A stretch of 53,607 bases of DNA from Verrucomicrobiota bacterium (GCA_018239985.1 JAFEGK010000005.1:1-53607); one strand, 5' to 3'. Numbered from the stretch's first letter, positions 16,220-25,776 are shown. The notes: generated from the sequence alone by a model not told the origin. Translations and numbers: made by a program.

Positions 16220-17499
16220 GGTTCTAAAAGAGTTTGGATCTTCTCAAGAGCACAACCGATTTCCTCGGTTGTGCTCTTGTCATCAACTGCCTTGATACTG
16301 GCCATCACAGTTGAGTGATCTCGGTCAAAAATCCTGCCGATGGTCAGGTAGGGGAGGCCTAGCTTTTTGCGACAGAGCAACATAGCCAATTTGCGGGGAA
16401 GGGTACATTCTTTGGCTTGCGATTTGCCTAGAATGTCATCCGATCGGATGCCGAAGTAGCCAGCTGTTGCGCTGATGATTTTCTCCGGAGTCAACTCACT
16501 CTGTTTTTCCACATCCAGCAAGTCAGAGAGCAAATGCTCGGCCTTATCCACCGTTAATTCAGTCGGTTTTTGATGGCGCAAAGCCAGGGCATCAACAGCT
16601 CTAAGCATCGCTTTTGCCGAGCTGGAAAACTTTTCGATTATTAAATCAAGTAAAGGCTCAGACAATGGGAAATTGTACATTTTAGCCCTAGTCTTCAGCA
16701 CTTCTGTCATTTTGTTTTGACAAAGAGGGTGAAGCTGGAGAACGATCCCCCATTCGAAGCGGCTAATGAGGCGGGCTTCAATCTCTTCGATTTTGCTTGG
16801 CGAAAGATGGCTACTGAAAATGATCTGCCTGCCGGCGGTATGCAGAGCATTGAAGGTGTGAAAGAGCTCCTCTTGTGTTGCTCCCTTCCGAGCGAGGCAG
16901 TGGACATCGTCAATGATTAGCACATCATGGTTCCGATAAATTTCACGGAATTGTCGCATTTGGGAATTGCGGATCGCTTGCACTACATGTTGCGTAAAAG
17001 TTTCGGCGTGGACATAGAAGACCGATAAATTTTGCTCCTTTAATTTTTGAGCAGACGCCATCAGCAGATGGGTTTTACCGGTTCCCTCAGGGCCATAGAG
17101 AAAGATAGGGTTGTATCTACCTGGTTGCAGCTCCTTGAAAAATTTGAAGGTGAGCTCATTTCGCCCATCGTAGACAAAGTGATCAAAATTAGAGGAAAGG
17201 TCTATGGGATCGGAGATTATTTGTAGGGGAAGAGTCGGGATTTCGGCCTTCTCTTTTTTTACTTTGGGTGGTGTGCGAAAATGGATCTTAATAGGATGGG
17301 CGTTGTTGTTGACAAGAGAGCTTTCTGCCCGTCTGCGGATATGCTCTTCAAACCAGCTGATTTGAAAGGAGTTTTGGGCTTCGAGATAGAGATTGCAGGC
17401 ATCGAAATCAACGACGACGAGCGGTTTTAGCCACTTGTCGACAGTCTCTTTTCCGATATGCTTTTCGAGATCGCGCAAAAATGCGTCCCAAGCCTGCAT
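16216..17499 (-). CDS. dnaA: Chromosomal replication initiator protein DnaA
   Basis: AAA+ initiator that binds DnaA boxes at oriC and opens the duplex. 427 residues. Domain I (AWDAFLRDLEKHIG), Walker A GPEGTGKTHL, Walker B VLIIDDVH, the sensor and arginine-finger region (LISRFEWG), and the domain IV signature around FDRDHSTVM are all present. I chose the ATG at 17499, 4 bases after the yidC stop, which has an AAAGAG ahead of it; the frame is open back to 17559, but that would overlap yidC. The dnaA-after-yidC order matches one of the two dnaA copies known in Chlamydia (CT250). No DnaA-box cluster is visible nearby, so this is probably not the origin. Confidence 0.95.
   Translation of the reverse strand: MQAWDAFLRDLEKHIGKETVDKWLKPLVVVDFDACNLYLEAQNSFQISWFEEHIRRRAESSLVNNNAHPIKIHFRTPPKVKKEKAEIPTLPLQIISDPIDLSSNFDHFVYDGRNELTFKFFKELQPGRYNPIFLYGPEGTGKTHLLMASAQKLKEQNLSVFYVHAETFTQHVVQAIRNSQMRQFREIYRNHDVLIIDDVHCLARKGATQEELFHTFNALHTAGRQIIFSSHLSPSKIEEIEARLISRFEWGIVLQLHPLCQNKMTEVLKTRAKMYNFPLSEPLLDLIIEKFSSSAKAMLRAVDALALRHQKPTELTVDKAEHLLSDLLDVEKQSELTPEKIISATAGYFGIRSDDILGKSQAKECTLPRKLAMLLCRKKLGLPYLTIGRIFDRDHSTVMASIKAVDDKSTTEEIGCALEKIQTLLEP
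16245..16279 (+). terminator. Perfect 15-bp hairpin inside the dnaA 3' end, downstream of slc1
   Basis: Bases 16245-16259 and 16265-16279 are exact complements around a 5-base loop. It begins 26 bases after the slc1 stop and lies in the last codons of dnaA on the other strand. No T-run follows, so it may stall or protect the slc1 transcript rather than act as a simple terminator. Confidence 0.5.
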
Positions 17500-17503
17500 C
17501 TCT

Positions 17504-19903
17504 TTATTTTCCTTTGGCAAGCAGCTGTTTATTGACCCACCACTGTTGCAAAATACCAAGTAGCATTGAGGAAATCCAGTAGATGTTCAAACCTGATGGG
17601 AAGTTGTAAAACATCACCGTGAATACGATGGTCATGATATTGCCCATGAATCTCTGTTGCCGTTGCTGATCTGTTGGTGTGCTTGAAGAGGCTGGGGCCA
17701 TCATTCTTTGTTGGAAGAACATGATTACGCCGAGCAAAATTGGAAGCAGATGGAATGTGGTTCCAATTAGGGGGAGGGGATAGTCCCAGCTGAAGAGCAC
17801 ATCGGGGGCAGTTAAGTTGTCGATCCATCCAGGTATGAAGGAGGCGCCGCGAAGCTGAAAGGAAGTTTTCAGCAAGTCAAACATTCCGAAGAGGAAGGGC
17901 AGTTGGATCAACATTGGTAGGCAACCGCCAAAAGGATTGGCTCCTTCTTGTCGGTAGAGATTCATGATCTCCATTTGCGCTCGCTTCGGATCTTTTTTGT
18001 ATTTCTCCTGGATCGCTTGGAGCTTTGGAGCGATTTTTTGCAGCTTTGCTGTCGATTTCATCGACCAGTTGTTGAGAGGATAGAGCATTATCCGGAGGAC
18101 AACGGTCAGAAGAATGATCGAAATTCCCCATGAGGAAGTGATGCTATGGAAGAAATTGAGGATGATGTAGAGGAATTTTGCGAATGGCTGCGAGATGAAG
18201 GCGAACCATCCATGGGGACTTTTTGCCGCGACAAAGTCGGGATTTGCCCCGGTCGTCGGATCGGTCAAACCGATATCGACCTGCTTCAATATTTTTTCAT
18301 CAAAGGGGCCTGTATAAATGCGGTAGTGGGTAGTGGATGGCTTCGAAGGAAGGGGAGCATTCAGCACGTAACCGGGGAATTTATCGACAGGATACCGTTG
18401 ATATTGGGCGTCGATGACCGATATCCGTGAAGGGACCAGCTCTCCCGAATTGGCAACGACCTCGAGCCCCGCCGGACTCTTTTCTTTGGGGTTGAGGATA
18501 ACGCCAAAGAAGCCGTTTCCATTAGAATACCAATCGGCACTGATGTGAGAGAAATTGACCACATCTTTAGGGATTTTAATGTCTTCAACTACAGGCTTAC
18601 CGTTACGGAATGTCCTGTATTTGAGGTTAGGGTTAAAGCTTCCGGAAATGAGCTCTACTTCTGGAACACCTAGACTCAGAACGAGATTTCGGGCATCACC
18701 TTCAGTTTTAACAGTTAAATCCAAGCAGTAAGGGCATTCGTCTGGATTATCGGGAAGTTTAAAGGTTTTGGTGATTTTTCTGTGTTGATCTGAAAATTCC
18801 AACTCAATCAGATTTTTTTCAAATCGTTTGACTGTATATTCTTTTGGCTCAGGTGGTTGATCTTTTTCTGTGATATTGAAGGCATAATAGTAAGGTTTAA
18901 TCGTTGTCAATGTAGAGTTATCAGTGACAACAAGGCCTCGTCGCAGCAGTGGGTAGTAGCCGCCAGTTTTGGGTTGCATGACAACTTTTCCACCTTTGCC
19001 ATCTGCAACAAAATAGGGGTTTTGTGGGAAGCGGTCGTAATCGGGATAGTCTGTTTTGATTTCCCGATCGATTCCAATTTCGCGCACTACACTCTTTGGA
19101 TTTTGCTCAGAGGTGAAGGGGAGGTTGATTTCTGAAATTGCACCGTTGATTCGGGAAAAGACAAGTTGCACGTACTCATTTTCGAGCACATAACCCTCTT
19201 GATGCCGATAATGGTACCCTTCCCCTGAGACTTCTGGGTAGGTGAAAATATCAAAATTCTGAAATGGTTTGTATTCTTGTAAATAATTAATTGTGTTGCT
19301 GCTGGCTATGTAAAATCCATAAGGTTGATACTCACCCATAAAATTGAAGAGGAGCAGGGTATTCTTTGGAGGGGCCTGATCGAGAGTCAGCTCTTTGATA
19401 TTTTCGGTTTTTCCTTTTACGGAGTAAACATGTGGCCCATCAAAATAAACACCGATAATATCGTTAGACCCATGATCAGGGAGCCAAGGGGTTTCCAATT
19501 TTGCGAGATGAAATGTCGAATAGAGAATCGGATCTTGAATTTTTTCAGGCTTTACCATCAACTGAAAACGGACTGCAACTGGAGTCCCATTTCCCGACTT
19601 GACGTAGGCGACTTCTGGAAGATCGAGTTTGGGGGCAATCGAAATAAAGGCGTCTCTTTGCTGGATCCCTTTCATGACAAATTTGGTCATTTCAAAGTCG
19701 CTGTATAAAGAGACGATATTGAGCCCTTTTTCCTCGGCAGGGGTCATTGGCCCTCCAGAGACTCCCTCTCCCGCAATGATTACTTTAGTTTGAGGTTGAT
19801 TAAAGGCGGGCGTTTTCGATCCGACACCAAAATCAAAAATTTGGTGCATGATGAAAAAGACGATTGTCATCCCTACTAGAAAAATAAGTGTACGTTTATC
19901 CAT
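17504..19903 (-). CDS. yidC: Membrane protein insertase YidC/Oxa1, long chlamydial form
   Basis: Inserts and folds inner-membrane proteins with or without SecYEG. 799 residues, longer than the usual 550 or so. An N-terminal signal-anchor (about 5-22) is followed by a very large periplasmic P1 domain (about 30-575). The five-helix Oxa1 core (about 590-790) contains SSWGISIILLTVVLRIMLYP, the motif GANPFGGCLPMLIQLPFLFGMF, and the final helices around YNFPSGLNIYW. The enlarged P1 domain is typical of chlamydial YidC. It is followed by dnaA after 4 bases. The upstream gap to the nucleoside phosphorylase contains a hairpin, so transcription probably starts there. Confidence 0.96.
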   Translation of the reverse strand: MDKRTLIFLVGMTIVFFIMHQIFDFGVGSKTPAFNQPQTKVIIAGEGVSGGPMTPAEEKGLNIVSLYSDFEMTKFVMKGIQQRDAFISIAPKLDLPEVAYVKSGNGTPVAVRFQLMVKPEKIQDPILYSTFHLAKLETPWLPDHGSNDIIGVYFDGPHVYSVKGKTENIKELTLDQAPPKNTLLLFNFMGEYQPYGFYIASSNTINYLQEYKPFQNFDIFTYPEVSGEGYHYRHQEGYVLENEYVQLVFSRINGAISEINLPFTSEQNPKSVVREIGIDREIKTDYPDYDRFPQNPYFVADGKGGKVVMQPKTGGYYPLLRRGLVVTDNSTLTTIKPYYYAFNITEKDQPPEPKEYTVKRFEKNLIELEFSDQHRKITKTFKLPDNPDECPYCLDLTVKTEGDARNLVLSLGVPEVELISGSFNPNLKYRTFRNGKPVVEDIKIPKDVVNFSHISADWYSNGNGFFGVILNPKEKSPAGLEVVANSGELVPSRISVIDAQYQRYPVDKFPGYVLNAPLPSKPSTTHYRIYTGPFDEKILKQVDIGLTDPTTGANPDFVAAKSPHGWFAFISQPFAKFLYIILNFFHSITSSWGISIILLTVVLRIMLYPLNNWSMKSTAKLQKIAPKLQAIQEKYKKDPKRAQMEIMNLYRQEGANPFGGCLPMLIQLPFLFGMFDLLKTSFQLRGASFIPGWIDNLTAPDVLFSWDYPLPLIGTTFHLLPILLGVIMFFQQRMMAPASSSTPTDQQRQQRFMGNIMTIVFTVMFYNFPSGLNIYWISSMLLGILQQWWVNKQLLAKGK

Positions 19904-19994
19904 AGTCTCAAGATGGTACCAATGATCCGATTTTTAGTCGAAGTTTATCCTTCTTCGAAGAAGACCTGGTTCTTTAGGCCTAAGCTTCATTCAG

Positions 19995-20019
19995 AATTCG
20001 GCCACTTAGTGGCCGAATT
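19995..20019 (-). terminator. Hairpin at the 3' end of the nucleoside phosphorylase gene
   Basis: Perfect 11-bp stem, 19995-20005 with 20009-20019, loop TTA, overlapping the stop codon of the nucleoside phosphorylase. No clear T-run follows on the minus strand. It separates that gene from yidC. Confidence 0.45.
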
Positions 20020-20743
20020 ATGCCATCGCGAGTTCTAGTAATTGATCGAGGCCTCGCTCGACGGGCTCTTTGCGGAAGTGGGGGTCCCACTGCTCGCCAT
20101 AGAGCAGGTCGCTGATGACGAAGCCAGCTCCAAGCGAAATGCCCCGCATTTGGGCGACGGCGAAGAGGGCGCTTGCTTCCATTTCCACTGTGAGGACTCC
20201 CTCTTTTTGGTAGGCGGCAATCTCTTCGCGGGTGTGGCGGAAGAAGGCATCGGTGGTCCAGGTGGTGCCGATGCGGGAAAATTTTTTGGCGAAGCGGCCC
20301 TGATCGGTGGGGTTGCTGTAGCGGCCGGCCGGCAGGTAATGATGGGAGGTCCCTTCATCGCGGATTGCTCGGTCGCAGCCGATAAGGTCGCCGATTTTGA
20401 GGTCGGGGGCAATCGCGCCGGCTGTGCCGATGGAGATGAAATCTTTGACGCCCCAGGCGATCAGCATTTCGAGCGATAGCACAGCGCGAGGAGCTCCGAT
20501 CCCATATTCTCCGATGGCGATTTCTTCGGTTAGCCAATAAAGTCTACGAAAGGCACCTGAGGAATAATGGCCGTCGAAGGTTTCGGTAATCCGATCCATG
20601 AATGACTTTTGATAGCAGAGGATGACTCTTTTGGGGCAGGGGCCTTCTGGGATGCGGCCAATCTGTTTTTGATAATCGAATGAGGCGATCGGGGAAATGA
20701 GCGCATCAAATTGATGCTTATCGCGGTAATTGGGAAACGACAT
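20018..20743 (-). CDS. PNP/UDP-family nucleoside phosphorylase (uridine phosphorylase-like)
   Basis: 241 residues of the PNP_UDP_1 family, which cleave nucleosides with phosphate to base and ribose-1-phosphate. Visible are SIGTAGAI, which binds phosphate or ribose, and VEMEASALFAVA, which binds the ribose hydroxyls. ISDLLYGEQWD near the C-terminus supplies the base-contact Asp and differs from typical uridine phosphorylases, so the base specificity is uncertain. The ATG at 20743 is chosen because the protein then starts MSFPNYRDKHQFDAL; an upstream extension in frame would overlap the TPR gene and is Arg-rich junk. It is 8 bases after the TPR gene stop, so probably one transcript. Confidence 0.88.
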   Translation of the reverse strand: MSFPNYRDKHQFDALISPIASFDYQKQIGRIPEGPCPKRVILCYQKSFMDRITETFDGHYSSGAFRRLYWLTEEIAIGEYGIGAPRAVLSLEMLIAWGVKDFISIGTAGAIAPDLKIGDLIGCDRAIRDEGTSHHYLPAGRYSNPTDQGRFAKKFSRIGTTWTTDAFFRHTREEIAAYQKEGVLTVEMEASALFAVAQMRGISLGAGFVISDLLYGEQWDPHFRKEPVERGLDQLLELAMA

Positions 20744-20751
20744 GTTTGAAC

Positions 20752-22740
20752 CTATCGCTCTTCGTGCAAGTGGGGGTGCTGCGCGAGGAATTCTTGGAAC
20801 TCGGAGGTAGAGCGGAGCCCTTCTAGCCATTCGTCACTGAGCAGGTCGTCGATAGGGGGGAGGGCGGCAAAATGGCTCGCTTTTTGCAAAAAGAGCAACG
20901 CCCGCTCGTTTTGGCTCAGTAGCGAGCAGATGCAGCTTAGGTGATAGTAGGCTTGGGCATTTCCCAACTTTGCAGCAAGGGTCATTTTCTGCTCGGCCTC
21001 ATTCATCAGTTGCTGTACGTCGGTGAGAATCGGGGTATGCTGGGCGATGTTGACTAGGGCGATGCCCCAATCGAGGATCATCTGATCGTTGTCTTCATCA
21101 TGGCGTAGAGCAAGCCGCAGATGGTGGATGGCTCGGTAAAAATAATCGACTTCGTTGAGCAGTTCGCCAAGGTGGCAAAAGGCTTGGGCAAGGCGATGGT
21201 GGATGTGATGAAAATCGGGGTCGACCATGAGCACATGAGAAAAGATTTCGATGGCGCGGATATAGAATTTCTCATCATCGTGATAATCGCCGAGCATGTC
21301 GAGGGTGGAGGCGTAACAGAAGAGCCAATCGGGGTGGAGGTAGACGGCATTTTTCTGCATGCTCAGGGCTACTTCAAAATGGTAAATCGATTGCTCTAGC
21401 CATTTTTTCTCGTGTGTCATCTCACCAAGTTTGGAGAGGGCCTTTGCGTAGTCGATGTGTCGCTCGCTCGATTCTATGAAACTTAAGGCCTTTTCGTAGA
21501 ACTTGAGCGATTGGATGAGCAAATCGCTGTCTCCCTCGAGGGTTCCCACTTTTGTGTAGGTGTTGGCAATCGCATGCCACAGTTCATCGTCAGACCGGTT
21601 GATAGAAAGGCCGATTTGAAATTTTTCGATCGCCTGATAGTAATAGTCGTAATCATTAAAATAGGAGCCAAAGCAGCAGAAGCACATCCCAAGGCTGTAC
21701 CAAAGTGCAGGATCGTCTTCATCGATTTCAAAGGCTTCGGAGATTTTGTTCTCTGCTTCGTAAATGAGGTCAAGACGCTCTGTAAGTTGTCCGAGTAGGG
21801 CAAGGGCTTCAGCCCAGGTTCCCAATGTCAGGGGGTTCTCATTATCACAGGCATAGGCTCTATGGCATTTTTCTAAACAAAGGCGCAGTCTTTTTAGGTC
21901 GCTGTTTCGTCGTGCGCTGCGTAAAAGGAATTGGGCCCACTCGAGCCAGTGATCGGCTTCTTGAGGGGCAATTTTAGAGCCATTAGCATAGCATTCGTTT
22001 GCTTGTAAGAAATGATCCTCATCGTGGGTGTATTCGTAGAGGGCGCTAAGGGCTTCAGCTAGCCCAGTCCAACAATCAAAGCAGCTATCGTCCTGAGAGA
22101 TCGCATGTTTGAAGCAGTTAACGGCTTTGATGATTTGCCGTACATCCATCACGAGGGGAGCTAGGGAGAGGGCTGTCTCTCCGAAATCGAGCCAAAAATC
22201 AGCGGGCAATCGCTCGGCCGCCTCGATTGCACTTTCAAAAGAGCGGATCGCTCTTTGGTAATCGACTGCTTCACCTGAATGGTCGCCTATGTAGCCCCAA
22301 ATGACTCCATGATCCCATAAAAGCTCAGCTGATGGGAGGTTGAGCTGCATCGCCTGTTCATATTTATTTTTTGCATCGACGAAGTAGTGGTGCTCATCGT
22401 GACGCTCACCGAGGAGTGTAAGGGCATTCCCCCAAGCGTGGAGCACCTCGACATTAGCCGGATCGAGCCGGTGGGCTAATTTAAATTTTTTACAAGCAAG
22501 AAGTAGCGCTTGCTCACGTCCCTCTTCGCTTCCATATTCAAAAAGGGAGAGTCCTTCGCGGAAATAAAGGGTGGGGTCGCAGTCGCCTATTAGGGCCTCG
22601 GCTTTCATGAATGCATCGATCCCTTCAGCAAAATGACCCTGAAGCATTTTCTCTTCGCCTAAAGAGATTAGCGATTGTGCTGGGTCGTTTGGGGGTAGGG
22701 GTTCTAGCGAGCATACTTGTGAATAAGCCTTAAATTCCAT
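20752..22740 (-). CDS. Large TPR-repeat protein
   Basis: About 662 residues made almost wholly of tetratricopeptide-like helical repeats (about 40-620), seen as recurring units such as SLGMCFCCFG...YYQAIEKFQIGLSIN and LGEMTHEKKWLEQSIYHFEVAL. There is no signal peptide and no catalytic domain, so it is likely a cytoplasmic scaffold. The ATG at 22740 is preceded by AAGGTGAG at good spacing, so I prefer it to the in-frame GTG 9 bases upstream. The protein is rich in acidic and aromatic residues. Large TPR proteins of this kind are common in chlamydiae, but the partner is unknown. It is followed by the nucleoside phosphorylase. Confidence 0.85.
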   Translation of the reverse strand: MEFKAYSQVCSLEPLPPNDPAQSLISLGEEKMLQGHFAEGIDAFMKAEALIGDCDPTLYFREGLSLFEYGSEEGREQALLLACKKFKLAHRLDPANVEVLHAWGNALTLLGERHDEHHYFVDAKNKYEQAMQLNLPSAELLWDHGVIWGYIGDHSGEAVDYQRAIRSFESAIEAAERLPADFWLDFGETALSLAPLVMDVRQIIKAVNCFKHAISQDDSCFDCWTGLAEALSALYEYTHDEDHFLQANECYANGSKIAPQEADHWLEWAQFLLRSARRNSDLKRLRLCLEKCHRAYACDNENPLTLGTWAEALALLGQLTERLDLIYEAENKISEAFEIDEDDPALWYSLGMCFCCFGSYFNDYDYYYQAIEKFQIGLSINRSDDELWHAIANTYTKVGTLEGDSDLLIQSLKFYEKALSFIESSERHIDYAKALSKLGEMTHEKKWLEQSIYHFEVALSMQKNAVYLHPDWLFCYASTLDMLGDYHDDEKFYIRAIEIFSHVLMVDPDFHHIHHRLAQAFCHLGELLNEVDYFYRAIHHLRLALRHDEDNDQMILDWGIALVNIAQHTPILTDVQQLMNEAEQKMTLAAKLGNAQAYYHLSCICSLLSQNERALLFLQKASHFAALPPIDDLLSDEWLEGLRSTSEFQEFLAQHPHLHEER

Positions 22741-22869
22741 CAATCTCACCTTTGAGTAAAACGTGGAGTATAAAAAAGGGGGATTTTTTCGACAATCTAT
22801 AGCCCTTTCTTTACTCTTTAGCTAGAGGTTTATTTGATTGAACTTAAAACGGTTAGAGGTTGAAAAAAT

Positions 22870-24054
22870 TCAAATAAAAATTTTTGTTAAAGATGTTTGT
22901 TTTGAGGGAAGGGGCTCGGAAGAAATAATAATTTTTTTTGGAATTTTAAAGCGGGGAAGTTGGGACTCCAGTGCGGCATGGATGTCTGCGATCAAGAGCT
23001 CTTTTTTGGTGTAGAGTTTTGCAACAGGACGCATCCCAAACTCTAAATCGGCCTCGGATTCGACGCGCGCTTGGATCACATCGGGCAGTTGAAGTAGGGC
23101 TGCTTCGATTTCTTCAGGAATGATGTTTTCTCCACCCGAAATAAACTGACGGTCTTTTCTTCCGACGATTTCAAGTCGCTCATTGACGATATCGCCGGTA
23201 TGGAACCATCCGGTGATCGGCTCTTTGCCAAAGTAGCGCTCGAAGAGGGAGGGGCCTTTCAAAAGAAGTTCTCCTTCTTCCGAACGGTCAACTTGGATAT
23301 GAGGCAGGGGAGTAATGGGCTGGCCAGGGGGCTTGATTAAAACCATCGATGCAGTTTCGGTCATTCCATATGAGCAATAAATGGGGAGATTTTTAGAGAG
23401 CAGTGCAGGGGGAATAGGCGCGCCGCCGACAAGCAGACATTTGAGATTGGGCAAGGGCTCATTTTTTTCGATGAGACGGAAAAGTTGTGTAGGCACCATT
23501 GAAATATGGGTGGCTGTGTCTCCTGGGAAGACGAGGGTGGCGCCAATGACGAAAGTACGGAGAAAGGTGGCGATGCCTGAAATGTGGAAGAGGGGGAGGT
23601 TTAAACAATAGGTGTCACCCATTTTCAGATCGAGTGCTAAAGCACAAGATCTCGCCGAAATCAGGAGACTTAGAAACCGATGACAGACAATTTTTGCTGA
23701 CGAGGAGGTTTCGATAAAAGTTGCCAGCAAATTTTCATCGATGGTGTCGATTTCAATTGGGGGTCCCATTTGTGGAGAGACCAGCAGGGCACCAGTCAGT
23801 TTGATTCTCTGCAAAACAGCTGTTTCGGGGTGTCTAAAACTTATAGGGTAAACAGTTTTTCCCATCCGCCATGCAGCAAAGAAAAAGGCAACATCGATGA
23901 GCGATCCTTCAGGAACAAAAGCCAATAGCGATGCAGATGGAATAGCCCCACAAAGACGGCTAATCATCCGATCAAATTCTTGGTAAGTGACACCTGGAAA
24001 GGCGAGGGCCTCAGGACACTCCCGTTTCCATTTCGCAACAGGACAAAGAATCAT
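22870..24054 (-). CDS. menE: O-succinylbenzoate-CoA ligase MenE (divergent)
   Basis: Activates o-succinylbenzoate with ATP and CoA in menaquinone synthesis. About 394 residues of the adenylate-forming family. Clear motifs are YGMTETASM, the GWFHTGDI motif with its Asp, GRKDRQFISGGENIIPEEIE, and a C-terminal Lys (SLTKI). The N-terminal P-loop, usually near TSGTTGKPK, is degenerate and short here (ETSSSAKI, about residues 114-121), which is unusual. The first in-frame ATG is at 24090, 80 bases inside menC; I prefer 24054 because it has a GAAG ahead, but the start is uncertain. It is last in the men operon, followed by about 120 AT-rich bases. Confidence 0.88.
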   Translation of the reverse strand: MILCPVAKWKRECPEALAFPGVTYQEFDRMISRLCGAIPSASLLAFVPEGSLIDVAFFFAAWRMGKTVYPISFRHPETAVLQRIKLTGALLVSPQMGPPIEIDTIDENLLATFIETSSSAKIVCHRFLSLLISARSCALALDLKMGDTYCLNLPLFHISGIATFLRTFVIGATLVFPGDTATHISMVPTQLFRLIEKNEPLPNLKCLLVGGAPIPPALLSKNLPIYCSYGMTETASMVLIKPPGQPITPLPHIQVDRSEEGELLLKGPSLFERYFGKEPITGWFHTGDIVNERLEIVGRKDRQFISGGENIIPEEIEAALLQLPDVIQARVESEADLEFGMRPVAKLYTKKELLIADIHAALESQLPRFKIPKKIIISSEPLPSKQTSLTKIFI

Positions 24055-24919
24055 TTTTTTCTTCAAAATAACGGAGGGTATCAAGTCCATGATAGGTTTC
24101 GCTTAAGCCTAAACGGTGGATCAATTTTTCGATTTGAGCGATCCCGACATGGCTTTCAAAACTGCTCGTCAGAACTACTTGTGGGCCTAAATTCAACAGA
24201 TGGGCAAAAGGGTAGGCCATCGTTGGCTTGATGATAAAGGCTTTGAGATTTTTTGATTTTAAAAAGGGCTTGAGATCTTTGTGATCGCGCAGAGTTTCAT
24301 CTAAAGCGTAAGGATAGGGGAAATGGATCAGATCTTTTGGAGTCGAGGTGGGCTCTTCGATGTATTCGAAATGATCCTCTGGGAAATTCTGACAAAATGC
24401 AAGGGTATCTTCTGTTTTCCATTTTCGGTTTAAATCCAGCCGCAAAATAAACCGATCATCTAACTTTTTGACTAAATCCAGTGCCGATTCTGGAGTAAAA
24501 TGGCCCAGTTTGATTTTCGCTCTTCGATGCCCCTCTCCATATGCTTCATCAGCTCGGTATAAAATCTCTTCGGGTGAGCCAAAAAGGAGGGCGTACTTGA
24601 GACAGGGGAGTTGGTTGACTGGAGGCTCTAGCAAATCCAAAAGGGCCGATTCGACTCCAAAGTAGACTGAAGGACAGAGGCCCAGACCATTTAAGTAGTG
24701 GAGCGCCTGTTTGGTCCACCAAGTAGTCAGAAGCTTTTTGGTGATTTTGTGCAGTTGTTGCAGTGCCTCATCCAACGTCTCGGTACTATAGCCCGGAAGT
24801 GGGGAGATTTCAGCTGTTGCCACCCGTCCATCTGGCCCAGTGAGGTGCAATAAGATTCCTTTGCGAAGACAGCAGCTATCGATCAGGAACGGATAAAATT
24901 TACAGCTTTTAATAATCAT
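24011..24919 (-). CDS. menC: o-Succinylbenzoate synthase MenC
   Basis: Dehydrates SHCHC to o-succinylbenzoate. 302 residues of the enolase superfamily. The catalytic Lys lies in the KIKLG segment (about residues 132-136), the metal ligands in LRLDLNRKW, YIEEPTS and ALDETLRD, and the second Lys in FIIKPT. The N-terminal capping domain is short but present. The start overlaps the menA stop by ATGA. The sequence is divergent from better-known MenC proteins, as is common in this family, but the order of catalytic residues together with the operon context makes the call secure. Confidence 0.92.
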   Translation of the reverse strand: MIIKSCKFYPFLIDSCCLRKGILLHLTGPDGRVATAEISPLPGYSTETLDEALQQLHKITKKLLTTWWTKQALHYLNGLGLCPSVYFGVESALLDLLEPPVNQLPCLKYALLFGSPEEILYRADEAYGEGHRRAKIKLGHFTPESALDLVKKLDDRFILRLDLNRKWKTEDTLAFCQNFPEDHFEYIEEPTSTPKDLIHFPYPYALDETLRDHKDLKPFLKSKNLKAFIIKPTMAYPFAHLLNLGPQVVLTSSFESHVGIAQIEKLIHRLGLSETYHGLDTLRYFEEKNDSLSCCEMETGVS

Positions 24920-25776
24920 AGTAGGTAACCGACAGAAAAGATGATTGTATAAACAAGAAGAAGTTTGCCCGTTTTACCAAACAGAGGGGTGTAGGCATAC
25001 GGGTCATGATTTTTTGCCACTGCGTTCACCAAAAACGACGCTGGAATGATCCAAAGGGTGCTTAGCAGAATCAGCAGATGTTTTTCATGAAACCAAAATG
25101 GGACTAGCATCGCTGCAAAAATGAGGGTCGCAAATTCCCATTTTCCAAATTGGGGGCCAAAGCGGCAAATCAAATTCTTTCGCCCTGCTTTTCGATCTTC
25201 TTCGACATCGCGCAAGTTGTTGATCACTAAAATTGCGCACGAAATGAGTCCGGGGGCTATTCCAGCGACTGCCGCTTCTGGATTCCATGCGAGAGTTTGC
25301 AAGAAATAGGTGCTCATCGTCGCGACGGGGCCAAAGAAAATGAGGACGAAAAATTCGCCGATCCCCAGATAGGCCAGTGCAAAAGGGCCCGCTGTATAGG
25401 CGAAAGCGCACACTAAAGCTAGCGAAACCAGTATGCTAATGATCCACCCGCCCCGAAAAATCAGTGCACTACCGCAGAGTGTTGTAAAAGTCATCATCGC
25501 AAGTGTCATCCGCTTCATTTGGATGACATTCAGCAGCCCACTTGCAGTCACTCGGACAGGCCCCTTTCGAGAGGGGGTATCGGCCCCTTTGAGGTGGTCG
25601 AAAAGGTCATTGATCATATTGGTGGAGATCTGAATTCCCAGCCCAGTTAGCAGGGTAAAAATCAGAACCCACAGATGGAAGCTTCCGTGAGCATAGGCCA
25701 TGACACTGCCGATGCAGATCGGGCTAAGTGCGGCAATCAAGGTTTTAGGACGAAGTGCAATAATAAAGGGTTTCAC
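24916..25776 (-). CDS. menA: 1,4-dihydroxy-2-naphthoate prenyltransferase MenA
   Basis: UbiA-family membrane enzyme that attaches the isoprenoid tail to DHNA to give demethylmenaquinone. 286 residues, about eight to nine hydrophobic segments. The first Asp-rich motif is in [14 protein letters not shown] (about 52-65) and the second in [15 protein letters not shown] (about 187-201). The start is GTG and overlaps the menB stop (GTGA). A methyltransferase MenG/UbiE, needed to finish the pathway, is not in the operon. The product is an integral inner-membrane protein. Confidence 0.95.
   Translation of the reverse strand: MKPFIIALRPKTLIAALSPICIGSVMAYAHGSFHLWVLIFTLLTGLGIQISTNMINDLFDHLKGADTPSRKGPVRVTASGLLNVIQMKRMTLAMMTFTTLCGSALIFRGGWIISILVSLALVCAFAYTAGPFALAYLGIGEFFVLIFFGPVATMSTYFLQTLAWNPEAAVAGIAPGLISCAILVINNLRDVEEDRKAGRKNLICRFGPQFGKWEFATLIFAAMLVPFWFHEKHLLILLSTLWIIPASFLVNAVAKNHDPYAYTPLFGKTGKLLLVYTIIFSVGYLL

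Noticed and set aside
16216-19995. Replication origin next to dnaA
   Set aside because: No cluster of TTATCCACA-type boxes or AT-rich unwinding region is seen beside the gene, and the flanks are coding.
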